Source of the DNA: JBCDGZ01 sp038750655
Lineage (GTDB): Bacteria; Bacteroidota; Bacteroidia; Chitinophagales; Saprospiraceae
Direction: 5' to 3'
NCBI GenBank assembly: GCA_038750655.1
Contig: JBCDGZ010000028.1
Coordinates: 1-60,205 of the forward strand
Length of the DNA stretch: 60,205 nt
The position numbers were made by a program, and so were the translations under genes. Under the pieces are notes generated by a model that did no database searches, was not told the origin of the DNA, and saw only the letters and a program-made list of their open reading frames with translations. Below are positions 16,870-25,519 of this stretch, one piece after another (position 1 is the first letter of the stretch; each line of letters starts with the position of its first letter).

Positions 16870-16881
16870 GACTATTTAGTC
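16870..16881. promoter_or_regulatory. 12-bp palindrome, candidate operator (pair 3)
   Basis: GACTATTTAGTC shares its eight central bases with the pair 1 palindrome (6623-6634) and, like that one, ends exactly 33 bp before the -33 element. The outermost two bases on each side differ in a compensated way, keeping the palindrome, which points to selection on symmetry. Confidence 0.5.
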
Positions 16882-16907
16882 ATAAAACAATCCTACAATT
16901 TCAATTT

Positions 16908-16947
16908 TTTGTCATTGATACACAAGGAAAAGTATACCATTTTTGTA
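16908..16947 (+). promoter_or_regulatory. B3 promoter (Bacteroidota sigma-70 type)
   Basis: ATTG (16914-16917), a 20-bp spacer, then CATTTTTG (16938-16945) followed by TAGT. The extension TTTTTTGTCATTGATA matches the B1, B2 and B4 promoters closely. The B3 ATG is at 16993. Confidence 0.75.
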
Positions 16948-16992
16948 GTGTGAAAAGTATACACCTCTAATTGAAAATTAAACACGATTCCC

Positions 16993-19900
16993 ATGCAACG
17001 AGCATATACATTAACAACTAAGCCTACATTTGCCCTCTACCGCGCCCTAACGGCTCTACTTTTCCTCCTCACCTTGGGCAGCGTAAGCCATGCACAACTT
17101 ACCGTCAACTTAGTCGAAGACGCATCCGGGGACCCCAATGCTACCCGAATCGACTTTGTCGTCGAAGACTTCACCGACATTGTAGCACTGCAATATACCA
17201 TCCAGTGGGACCCCGCCATTGCGCAATTCGATAGTCTCAGTTACCCTTCAAGCCTAAATATTGGTCCCATTAACTTTAACGCCACTCCTGCCTTCACCGG
17301 ACAGGGTCGAGTAGGCTTGGCTTGGACAGACTCTCAAGGCTTGGGACAAAGTTTATCTGATGGATCAACCATCTTTTCCCTCCACCTACGGTTTATCGAT
17401 GCTGGGGCCACTACCATAGCCATTACGGGTAATCCCGTGCAGATTGAAGTGACACAAAGGACCAATGGCAACAACGTCATTATTCCCCTCAATACTTCCC
17501 CGCTTCAAATCAATGGGGTACAAGGAGCTGCCCTGACCATCAATCCTGTCTTAGGCACTTCTAATCCAACAACAGCTAGAGTGGATTTCGTTGTGGAAGA
17601 CTTCTCCGATATTGTCGCTATGCAGTACTCCATCAACTGGGACCCTTCCGTCGCTCAGTTTGATAGCATCAGTTATACCTCTGCGCTTAATATCTCCGCC
17701 AGTAATTTCAATACGACACCTAGTCTTACTGATCAAGGACAGGTTAGCTTTTCCTGGAGTTCTGCACCGTCAATGCCCGAAACCCTCCCGGACGGGACGA
17801 CGATTATCTCTCTTTATCTCAATCTGATTGATACGGGCTCCTCGGATGTAGCCATCACAGGGAATCCTACTGCCATCCAGATTGGCCAAGATACAGGTGG
17901 AGGTACAGTAGATATTCCGTTATTTACTTCCCCACTACAGATCAACGGATTGCCACAAACGGACCTGACGATTGACGTTGTCACTGGCGCTTTGGACGCT
18001 ACCTCAGCCCGCTTGGACTTCGTCGTCAAAGATTTTGAGGATATTATTGCTATGCAGTTTTCCATCAATTGGGACCCACTGATTGCTCAATTCGATAGCA
18101 TTACCCATACAGATATGCTGATGATCAATAGCACGAACTTCAACGTTTTCCCCATAAATCTGGAACAAGGACGCATTGGATTCCTCTGGACTGATCCGAC
18201 CAGTAATGGACAATCACTGCCCGACGGAAGCGTTATGCTGTCCCTTTTTCTCAATCTTATTAATACCGGCTCTACTGATGTTGCCATTACCAGTAATCCT
18301 GTAGCTATCGAAATTGTAAAACTCATCAATGGTATCCCAACCATTATTCCACTCAATAGTACCCCGAGTCAAATCAACGGTACGGGTGCGCTGATCAGTG
18401 GGAAAGTATTTATTGACGATGCACAGGATTGTACCTTCGATGGCAACGAAGGAGGCCTGGGAGGTGTAATGGTCAGATTGGAAGGTACGGCAACTTATAC
18501 CGTAAGAACCAGAAGAACAGGGGACTACACCGTGCTTGTCGACTCCGGTGACTATGTCCTTTCGGTCATTGAACCTAGCCTGTACTGGGAGGCCTGCCAA
18601 GATTACCCCATAAGCGTAGTTGTGGATGACGTCGTTATGCAAGACATCCCTGTTCAGCCGACCGTCTCCTGCCCGGCGATGACAGTGGATGTCTCTACGC
18701 CCTTCCTGCGCCGTTGTTTTCCTAATAACTACCGCGTGAATTACTGTAATAATGGAACCGACACGGCCTTTGCGGCTACTGTAGAAATCGAATTAGATCC
18801 TTCGATGCACTTCATCACTGGCGACGGTCCCTTCACCACCAATGGAGATACCAGCCTGATCACCTTCGAAATCGGCGATGTAGCCCCGAACGAATGCGGA
18901 GATTTTCGCTTCGCCGTCCTCCTGGACTGCGACAGTACCGCACTGGGCCAAACCCACTGCGTCACCGCCAATATCTTCCCCGACTCGCTTTGCATCCCTC
19001 CTCCGGCCAACTGGTCTCGCGCCAGCCTGGAAATCGATGGTACTTGCAATGAACAGGAGGTGATCTTCGAAATCCGCAATGTCGGCACCGGCGATATGAT
19101 CAATAACGTTGAGTATATCGTTATCGAGGATGTCATTATGCGCGAACCGGTTTCCTTCTCGCTCAGCAGCGGCCGAGTGCTGGGGCCAATCAGCTTCCCA
19201 GCTAACGGAACGACCTACCGCATGGAAGTCGAGCAGGTGCCCAATCACCCTGGCGATAATCAGCCCAGTTTGGTCATCGAAGGCTGTGGCACGGATGGCA
19301 ATGGTAATTTCAGTCTTGGTTTTGTTAATCAATTTAGCCAAAACGATGGCAATGCAACGGTATCTATCGACTGTCAGCAAAATCGCGGGGCCTTCGACCC
19401 CAACGATAAACGTGGATTCCCGACGGGCTACGGCAACGAGCATTTCATCAAAGCCAACACCGATCTGGAGTACATAATCCGCTTCCAAAATACGGGTACC
19501 GACACGGCCTTCACCGTCGTCATCCTCGACACCCTCTCTACGGATTTGGACATCACTTCCCTGGAACTGGGAGCCAGCAGCCATGATTATGAGCTGGAAA
19601 TCCTCGGCAAGGATGTGGCCATCCTGCAATTCACCTTTAATAATATCATGCTGCCTGATAGTAATATCAACGAACCGGCCAGCCACGGCTTCATCAAGCT
19701 TAGAATGGCTCAGAAGGAAGACCTGCCCGACGGTACGGTCATCAACAACCAGGCCGCCATCTACTTTGATTTTAATCCACCTATTTATACCAACACCACC
19801 TTCCATACCATCGGCGAGAATTTCATCTCGGTAAGTACGCAGCAGCTGTTTATGCCTGATCTACAGGTCAATCTGTTCCCCAATCCGACCAACACTCAGG

Positions 19901-20109
19901 CTACTTTCCAGCTCGAAGGACGCGATTTCCGCCAGCTCCACCTCAGCCTCTTTGATGCGACGGGCCGCCAGGTGCGCGACGAATGGCACAACAGCAATAC
20001 CTTCAGCGTGGATAGCCGAGGGTTGAGCCCAGGCACTTACTTCTACACCATCGAAGGCGATGGCCAGTTGATCGGTAATGGCAAGCTGGTGGTATCGAAG
20101 GGCAGATAA
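16993..20109 (+). CDS. B3: T9SS-exported protein with three tandem cohesin-like repeats
   Basis: This 1038-aa protein has a signal peptide ending near residue 34 (VSHA|QLTVN). In place of the blade repeats of B1, B2 and B4 it carries three ~145-residue tandem cohesin-like repeats (about 36-178, 180-322 and 324-465), each with an RxDFVV-D-IxAxQ-WDP pattern and an LPDG(S/T)-type loop. From ~466 the shared chassis follows: SdrD-B-like domain, Cys-rich block (FLRRCF, GQTHC), FDPNDKRGFPTGYG near 802, AAIYFDFNPPIYTN, and a T9SS type A sorting domain (~953-1038, FPNPTNTQATFQ). Cohesin-like domains usually bind dockerins, and the 9586 gene has dockerin-like segments, but binding between them is only a guess. 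Confidence 0.9.
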   Translation: MQRAYTLTTKPTFALYRALTALLFLLTLGSVSHAQLTVNLVEDASGDPNATRIDFVVEDFTDIVALQYTIQWDPAIAQFDSLSYPSSLNIGPINFNATPAFTGQGRVGLAWTDSQGLGQSLSDGSTIFSLHLRFIDAGATTIAITGNPVQIEVTQRTNGNNVIIPLNTSPLQINGVQGAALTINPVLGTSNPTTARVDFVVEDFSDIVAMQYSINWDPSVAQFDSISYTSALNISASNFNTTPSLTDQGQVSFSWSSAPSMPETLPDGTTIISLYLNLIDTGSSDVAITGNPTAIQIGQDTGGGTVDIPLFTSPLQINGLPQTDLTIDVVTGALDATSARLDFVVKDFEDIIAMQFSINWDPLIAQFDSITHTDMLMINSTNFNVFPINLEQGRIGFLWTDPTSNGQSLPDGSVMLSLFLNLINTGSTDVAITSNPVAIEIVKLINGIPTIIPLNSTPSQINGTGALISGKVFIDDAQDCTFDGNEGGLGGVMVRLEGTATYTVRTRRTGDYTVLVDSGDYVLSVIEPSLYWEACQDYPISVVVDDVVMQDIPVQPTVSCPAMTVDVSTPFLRRCFPNNYRVNYCNNGTDTAFAATVEIELDPSMHFITGDGPFTTNGDTSLITFEIGDVAPNECGDFRFAVLLDCDSTALGQTHCVTANIFPDSLCIPPPANWSRASLEIDGTCNEQEVIFEIRNVGTGDMINNVEYIVIEDVIMREPVSFSLSSGRVLGPISFPANGTTYRMEVEQVPNHPGDNQPSLVIEGCGTDGNGNFSLGFVNQFSQNDGNATVSIDCQQNRGAFDPNDKRGFPTGYGNEHFIKANTDLEYIIRFQNTGTDTAFTVVILDTLSTDLDITSLELGASSHDYELEILGKDVAILQFTFNNIMLPDSNINEPASHGFIKLRMAQKEDLPDGTVINNQAAIYFDFNPPIYTNTTFHTIGENFISVSTQQLFMPDLQVNLFPNPTNTQATFQLEGRDFRQLHLSLFDATGRQVRDEWHNSNTFSVDSRGLSPGTYFYTIEGDGQLIGNGKLVVSKGR

Positions 20110-20114
20110 GCATG

Positions 20115-20202
20115 AGATAGCCGCCGGCCACGAAAACTAAATATTTGAGGAATAGATATAGATACCCCACATTTCAAAGCAATCTTGGCGGCTATCTTTT
20201 TT
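20115..20202. terminator. Long-loop hairpin with T-run after B3
   Basis: AGATAGCCGCC (20115-20125) pairs perfectly with GGCGGCTATCT (20187-20197), and the right arm runs into TTTTTT. The 61-nt loop is long for an intrinsic terminator, so the terminator reading for B3 is moderate; an mRNA-end stabilising structure is an alternative. Confidence 0.5.
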
Positions 20203-20231
20203 CAAAGAAATTCCAAAGGGGATGTACCATA

Positions 20232-20342
20232 ATGTATCCAGATGCTTTGGCCAGCTCTGATAGACTACGGCGGGTAGCCTATTCGAGCAGGATTGGCAAC
20301 GGACCTTCGGGTCGCCGATTCACCCTAGCATGCTGGATACAT
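20232..20342. repeat. Inverted-repeat-bounded 111-bp element between B3 and A4
   Basis: ATGTATCCAG (20232-20241) and CTGGATACAT (20333-20342) are perfect 10-bp arms. The interior has further small complementary patches (for example GGACC and GGGTC around 20300-20312). No ORF was seen. It ends 2 bp before the A4 stop codon, so it may form the 3' end structure of the A4 mRNA or be a small inserted repeat. Confidence 0.5.
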
Positions 20343-20344
20343 TT

Positions 20345-21760
20345 TTATTTTAGCTGTTCGATCTGTCGCAGCAGCCATTTGCGATCTTCAGTCGTGAGGG
20401 GGTTGGCCACTTCGACTTCCTGTTTGATCTTTTTGCGGTGATTTTGATTATAGGGGTTGATTTTGATCAATTTCCGGGTTAGACGAATGATGTTTTTGAA
20501 ATTAGACTTGTGATAGCCCATAACCTTCTTGCGCAGCAAATAACTCCGCATACTTTCCAGTAAGGATTCCAGCGCATCGAATTCCTCCTCCTCATAATAC
20601 AGCTTGAGCAACAAGTTTTTGGCTCGCAGGTTGACAATAATTTCATCCGTATCAAATTGGATCAAATAACGACGGGCCTTATCAAATTCTCCGCGGTCGT
20701 AGTGCAATTGCGCCAAGCTGTAATGTACAAAGGTCTCCCGGTGTTTGTCTTCTAGGTACTTTTGGTTGTCGTGAATATAGGATTCTACCCACTCGAACTC
20801 CTTCAACTTAAGGCCGATGAAAATGACATTGAGGAAGGTCCAGGGCGAGACCTTGTTGTTTTCAATCAGAATTTTTTGCTCAAAGCCCTTACGGTAGAGT
20901 TCAAAGGCTTCGCGAATAAAGGTCTCGTGCCCGGCATTCATTCGACCGATACAATAATTGATGGCCATCAGGTAAATATCTCTAATCTCCGGTAACGGAA
21001 AAAGGTAATCGTGGGCAAAAATCTGCTTCTTAAGGTTTTGGAAATAACGGGGTTCTTCTTTGTCAATCGTCGCTTTATAGCCATAGTAATAAATGGCGAT
21101 GGCCGGAATATCCAGAAAGCTCTTATCTTCGACATAAGTCAAGACTTCGTCCAACATCCCGATCTCATAGTCCGTCTTATAAACCGTTTGGTGAGCCAAT
21201 ATCAGACAGCTTTGCCGCAGTTTATCGGCCAGGTAGGTTACATCGAGGGTATCCGAAATCTCCTGAAGGTTGAGCTTAGTCCGCTTAAAATCACTTAGAT
21301 AGGCATAGAGCTCTTGCTGTCGGAAATATTCATTCTGCCAATACTGTCCATTGCGATACTGTTGCTTTTCTTGGATTTGCTCCACTACCCGCATATTCTT
21401 CTGGAAGGTTTTATCTAACTTTTTCTTGCGGTAGACCCGAGCCAGCAAGGTCTTGGCGCGAATTTCGTCCTGAGTTATTTCTTGATAGATGAAGAATTCC
21501 TCTAGGGATTTCATAAAAAAGAAGACCGTCTGTCGCAATTTAGCGTCATCAAAGGCTATTTTGGGATGTACCCAGCGAAAGAGATTTTGTTTGGACAAAA
21601 AGTCATCTTTGTACAAATGATCATCTTCCAGCAAATAATCGAACAAACGCAGCACATCTTCGCGTTGATTATGTGCAGGTGAAAGCAGCCATTTGCGCAA
21701 ATCCCGCAGTTCTTTTCGGCTACAAGTCCGTAGAATACGAACTAAATTACTTTTAATCAT
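20345..21760 (-). CDS. A4: conserved helical protein of unknown function, partner of B4
   Basis: This 471-aa member of the A family starts MIKSNLVRILRTCSRKELR, followed by RKWLLSPAHNQRED. Shared landmarks are LRQSCLILAHQTVYKTDYE, DIYLMAINYCIGRMN, FELYRKGFEQ, and YLLRKKVMGYHKSNFKNIIR near the C terminus, with the ending DRKWLLRQIEQLK. It has no signal peptide, membrane span or catalytic motif. It lies divergent from B4. Its product is richer in Lys and Asp/Glu than A1-A3, and its gene is more AT-rich, as is B4, so pair 4 appears to share one compositional history. Confidence 0.85.
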   Translation of the reverse strand: MIKSNLVRILRTCSRKELRDLRKWLLSPAHNQREDVLRLFDYLLEDDHLYKDDFLSKQNLFRWVHPKIAFDDAKLRQTVFFFMKSLEEFFIYQEITQDEIRAKTLLARVYRKKKLDKTFQKNMRVVEQIQEKQQYRNGQYWQNEYFRQQELYAYLSDFKRTKLNLQEISDTLDVTYLADKLRQSCLILAHQTVYKTDYEIGMLDEVLTYVEDKSFLDIPAIAIYYYGYKATIDKEEPRYFQNLKKQIFAHDYLFPLPEIRDIYLMAINYCIGRMNAGHETFIREAFELYRKGFEQKILIENNKVSPWTFLNVIFIGLKLKEFEWVESYIHDNQKYLEDKHRETFVHYSLAQLHYDRGEFDKARRYLIQFDTDEIIVNLRAKNLLLKLYYEEEEFDALESLLESMRSYLLRKKVMGYHKSNFKNIIRLTRKLIKINPYNQNHRKKIKQEVEVANPLTTEDRKWLLRQIEQLK

Positions 21761-21916
21761 TATATTTTAATCGATATGTTCAACAATTACGGATAAATGT
21801 CCTGAAAAACATCAGATGAAAATTGATAATTTTAATTGATTATCAGCATTTTATAAAAAACACTACTTTATCCCATGTCAACAATAATACAAAAAACCAT
21901 TCAACAAATGCAATTA

Positions 21917-21956
21917 TTTGTCTTTGAAACTCTTCCTAAATGCGGCCATTTTTGTA
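21917..21956 (+). promoter_or_regulatory. B4 promoter (Bacteroidota sigma-70 type)
   Basis: TTTG (21923-21926), a 20-bp spacer, then CATTTTTG (21947-21954) and TAGT. It is nearly identical to the B1-B3 promoters. It lies inside the longest open frame that could be drawn for B4 (from 21875), so that frame's start is upstream of the promoter and is not the real one. Confidence 0.75.
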
Positions 21957-21994
21957 GTATAAATAGTTCGAAACAGATTCATACACAATTTTCC

Positions 21995-24895
21995 ATGAGA
22001 TCAATGAATGACATAAAGCCTCACATAAAGCAGCGATCAAAGGTCATGGTCGCTGCTTTATGGCTTTGTTTTTTGGTCAGCTCAGCTTTCGGGCAAGGTT
22101 GGGAGCGCGTGTACGGAGACCCTTCTTTTGATAACGACGCACAGTCGGTTATTCAAACTGCTGATCAGGGCTATATCACTTTAGGAACAACATCCGTCAT
22201 TGGCGGATTTGACATATACGTTATTCGCACCGACATTGATGGCATTGTCCTCTGGGAACGTACTTACGGCCAAGCCGGCAATCAATTCGGCTCCCAAATC
22301 ATCGAAGTGGCCGACGGCTTCGTCGGCGTAGGAACCACAGACGGCTCTGGCGTCGGTGGCCAGCGCGATGTTTACCTCTTTAAAATCGATAATTTCGGTA
22401 ATCTTCTCTGGGAGCAATCCTACGGAGATGGCCTAACGGACGAAGGAATGGGGCTAGCGGCTACCAACGACGGTGGCTTGATCCTCGTAGGCTCGACGGA
22501 GATCGGAGCAGATGATAAAGATATTTACCTCGTCAAAACCGATGCTGACGGTATTCTAGACTGGCAGAATACAGCCGGTGGCCTGAATAGCAATGAAGAG
22601 GGAACAGCGGTGATCCAAACCGCCAATGGCAGCTTCGTCGTTTCTGGCTACACTGATGCCAGTGGCCAGAAGGATGTGTTTGTACAGCAATTTACCTCTT
22701 TTGGAACCCCAGGTTGGGACAATATGTTCGGTGGACCCGATGATGACGAAGCCTTCGCACTCACGCAAGCGGTTGATGGCAGCGTCGTAGTGGTTGGAAG
22801 AAGAGGAAATGATGGCGATGTCTACTTTATCCGCCTCAATGAAAGCAATGGCGAATCTATCATTACTGATTTCTTCGGCGGGTCAGGCCTGCAAACCGGT
22901 TTTTCAGTCGCCAATACTGATGATGGAAATGTGGTGGTTACTGGTTTTTCAGAAATCTCTGCCCTCACGGGTGCAGTTTTCCTCACCAAACTGGACTTGG
23001 ATGGTGATATCATCTGGTCACAGAATTACGGTGCAGAGCGCTATTCTAATCAGGGATTCTCCGTATTGCAGGATGCCAACGGTGGCTATGTCATCGCCGG
23101 TGTTTCTCGGCTCTTTCCTCTGTTGATTGAAAGCGTGCTATTGATCAAAACAGATAGCGAAGGGCGCATTTTGACCAATTTCGTTCAAGGCAATATCTAC
23201 AATGATCTCAACAACAATTGCGAACCTGCTCCTGGAGAGGAAGGCATTGAGGGTTGGGTGGTAGAAGCCAGAGGAGTAGATCAGACCTTCTACGGTGTCT
23301 CGGATGAGGAAGGCAACTACAGCATTCTGGTTGATAATGAGAGCTACGAAGTTAGCCTGATTAGGCCCAATCGCTTTTGGACGGCTTGTACAGATGTATA
23401 CAATATTTCCTTCACGGAAACTTACGATACCATACAGCGCAATTTCCCGGTTTCTCCGGAGACGCTCTGCACGGATTTGGAGGTGGACATTTCAACGGCC
23501 TTCCTGCAAATTTGTGAAAGCAACACTTACAAGGTTACCTATTGCAACAACGGTACTGCGGAAGCAGAAGATGCTTATGTAGAAATTACTGTAGACGATG
23601 ACCTCACGGTAGACGGTTTCACCAAAGCCCTGACTTCTCAGTCGGGTCAGCTCTACCGCTTCGACCTTGGAGACATCGAACCTGGGGCCTGCGACACCTT
23701 CAGCATTTTTGTCACCGTCGATTGCAATGCCCTGCTGGGTCAGGCGCACTGTATGAAGGCGCATATCTTCCCCGACTCTATTTGCTCGCCTACTCCTGGC
23801 TGGACCGGAGGCAGCATCGAAATCGATGGAGAATGCGACGGCGACTCGCTGCGATTTAATATCCTCAACCGAGGAACGGGTACTATCCCAGCCTCGCAAG
23901 GAAAGCAATTTATTATTATCGAAGATATTGTTCTTCGTGGAGAACAGCAAATAGAGCTGAGTCCTGGAGAATCTATTCAAAGCAATTTCGAAGCAAACGG
24001 TTCAACCTACCGTATAACTGCCGAACAGGCAGAAGGCCATCCCGGAAACAGTATTCCTACACTAGCTATCGAGGGCTGCGATGCCGACGGCTCGGGCTAC
24101 TCGATAGGCTTTTTAACCCAATTCCCAGAAGACGACAACGATCACTTTGTAGCTGCCGACTGTCAAGAAAATATTAACACACAAGCACTTGGACCTTTTT
24201 TCAAAAGAGGCTATCCCAAAGGCTACGGCGACAGCTTGCTGATCGAACCCACAACCGATTTAAAGTATTCTATAAACTTCCAGAACACTGGACTTGACAC
24301 GGCAATCAGGGTGGTGATTCGGGATACCTTATCTGCCCATCTGGACCCCACAACGGTGAGGCCCGGGGCAAGTAGTCACGACTACACTTTTGAAGTCTAT
24401 GGCGACGGTATCCTGAAGTTCACCTTTGAGAATATTAACTTACCAGACAGCAGCACGAACAAGCAGGCATCTTATGGGTTTGTCAAATTTCGTGTTTCCC
24501 AAAGACCTGACAACCCCGCAGGATCTGTGATTAAAAACAGTGCTGCTGTCTTTTTTGACTTTTCTGAACCCAATTACACAGGTATTACCTGTCATCGCAT
24601 AGACGAAGAGTTTATTACCGTTAGCACGGATAATATCTTCGTACCGGAGGTATCCAGTATCAATGTATACCCCAATCCCTTTAACCGAGACGCTACTTTT
24701 GACATCGAAAGTAGCAAGAACTTCCGCCAAATTACCCTCAGCATTTACGACCTTAATGGTCGTTTGCTGAGGCAGGAAGCACACAATTCGCTAAGATTTA
24801 CCTTCCAGAGGGAAAACTTGGCATCGGGTTTGTACATCTATCAAATAAATAGTGGTGTTCAGCTCATCAGTAGCGGAAAGATCACTATCCAATAA
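21995..24895 (+). CDS. B4: T9SS-exported multidomain surface/secreted protein
   Basis: This 966-aa paralogue of B1 and B2 starts at ATG 21995, after the conserved promoter; an ATG at 22004 is an alternative, and the longer frame from 21875 is excluded by the promoter. A signal peptide ends near residue 33 (SAFG|QGWER). Blade-like repeats fill ~34-395, the SdrD-B-like domain ~398-470, and the Cys-rich block follows from ~490. The DPNDK motif of the other B proteins is replaced by ALGPFFKRGYPKGYG, and FLRRCF by FLQICE, so B4 has diverged most. A T9SS type A sorting domain (~885-966) starts VYPNPFNRDATF. A strong terminator follows. Confidence 0.9.
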   Translation: MRSMNDIKPHIKQRSKVMVAALWLCFLVSSAFGQGWERVYGDPSFDNDAQSVIQTADQGYITLGTTSVIGGFDIYVIRTDIDGIVLWERTYGQAGNQFGSQIIEVADGFVGVGTTDGSGVGGQRDVYLFKIDNFGNLLWEQSYGDGLTDEGMGLAATNDGGLILVGSTEIGADDKDIYLVKTDADGILDWQNTAGGLNSNEEGTAVIQTANGSFVVSGYTDASGQKDVFVQQFTSFGTPGWDNMFGGPDDDEAFALTQAVDGSVVVVGRRGNDGDVYFIRLNESNGESIITDFFGGSGLQTGFSVANTDDGNVVVTGFSEISALTGAVFLTKLDLDGDIIWSQNYGAERYSNQGFSVLQDANGGYVIAGVSRLFPLLIESVLLIKTDSEGRILTNFVQGNIYNDLNNNCEPAPGEEGIEGWVVEARGVDQTFYGVSDEEGNYSILVDNESYEVSLIRPNRFWTACTDVYNISFTETYDTIQRNFPVSPETLCTDLEVDISTAFLQICESNTYKVTYCNNGTAEAEDAYVEITVDDDLTVDGFTKALTSQSGQLYRFDLGDIEPGACDTFSIFVTVDCNALLGQAHCMKAHIFPDSICSPTPGWTGGSIEIDGECDGDSLRFNILNRGTGTIPASQGKQFIIIEDIVLRGEQQIELSPGESIQSNFEANGSTYRITAEQAEGHPGNSIPTLAIEGCDADGSGYSIGFLTQFPEDDNDHFVAADCQENINTQALGPFFKRGYPKGYGDSLLIEPTTDLKYSINFQNTGLDTAIRVVIRDTLSAHLDPTTVRPGASSHDYTFEVYGDGILKFTFENINLPDSSTNKQASYGFVKFRVSQRPDNPAGSVIKNSAAVFFDFSEPNYTGITCHRIDEEFITVSTDNIFVPEVSSINVYPNPFNRDATFDIESSKNFRQITLSIYDLNGRLLRQEAHNSLRFTFQRENLASGLYIYQINSGVQLISSGKITIQ

Positions 24896-24969
24896 AGAAA
24901 AAGACTCGTTCTTTTCATATTAAGGGTTAATAATTAAGTTTCGTTTTATTTTTCATGAGATTATAATGG

Positions 24970-25015
24970 GTTGAGTCGTACCACTTGGTCAAATGGTACG
25001 ACTCAACTGTTTTTT
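24970..25015 (+). terminator. Rho-independent terminator after B4
   Basis: A perfect 14-bp stem, GTTGAGTCGTACCA (24970-24983) and TGGTACGACTCAAC (24994-25007), encloses a 10-nt loop and is followed by TGTTTTTT. It marks the downstream end of the A/B array. Confidence 0.92.
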
Positions 25016-25045
25016 AGCCCCTAGGTTTTTGATTATTTTTACTTT

Positions 25046-25519
25046 ATGAAAAAAACCAACGCCCTTCGCATCCTTGACCGCCACAAAGTCGAATACCAAC
25101 TGGTCGAATACCAATACTCCGAAGATAATTTAAGTGTAGAGCAAATTGCTGCCGATAATCAGCTGCCGCTGCCGCAGGTGTTTAAGACGCTCGTCGTCAA
25201 AGGGGATAAGCAGGGGGTGATGGTGGCGCTGATTCCAGGGCACGGACAGCTGAGCTTTAAGGCGCTGGCGCGCGCCAGCGGAAATAAGAAGGTCACCACC
25301 GTCCCCGTCAAGGACTTGGAACGCCTCACGGGCTACATCCGAGGGGGCTGCTCCCCTCTGGGTATGAAAAAAGCCTTCCCGCTCTACATGGACCAAAGCG
25401 CCCTTGACTTTGCCGACATCTACGTCAATGCGGGCAAAAAGGGACTGCTGGTGCGGCTTTCGCCGCAAGAATTGCAGCGGGTGGCCGGAGGCCAGGTTGC
25501 CCTGCTGGCCGAGGGCTAA
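25046..25519 (+). CDS. ybaK: YbaK/EbsC-type Cys-tRNA(Pro) deacylase
   Basis: This 157-aa protein of the YbaK family hydrolyses mischarged aminoacyl-tRNA, typically Cys-tRNA(Pro), in trans to prolyl-tRNA synthetase. The family block with a conserved Lys appears in QVFKTLVVKGD (near residue 45), and the hallmark GYIRGGCSPLGMKK is near residue 96-109. The length is standard for a free-standing deacylase. There is no signal peptide. The gene begins 30 bp after the B4 terminator and its stop overlaps that of the convergent receptor gene by 4 bp. The family call is firm; the exact substrate tRNA is inferred from the family. Confidence 0.93.
   Translation: MKKTNALRILDRHKVEYQLVEYQYSEDNLSVEQIAADNQLPLPQVFKTLVVKGDKQGVMVALIPGHGQLSFKALARASGNKKVTTVPVKDLERLTGYIRGGCSPLGMKKAFPLYMDQSALDFADIYVNAGKKGLLVRLSPQELQRVAGGQVALLAEG

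Noticed and set aside
17098..18370. Regular DNA-level repetition in B3, considered as a CRISPR or tandem repeat array
   Set aside because: The period is ~430 bp and in frame, reflecting three protein domains; there are no short identical repeats with spacers.
18793..19806. 337-codon minus-strand frame opposite B3
   Set aside because: Long antisense frame caused by the codon use of B3; the product has no signal, domain or paralogue opposite B1, B2 or B4 in the same register.
21875..21994. 40-codon N-terminal extension of B4
   Set aside because: It contains the conserved promoter and would place the signal peptide 70 residues inside the protein.
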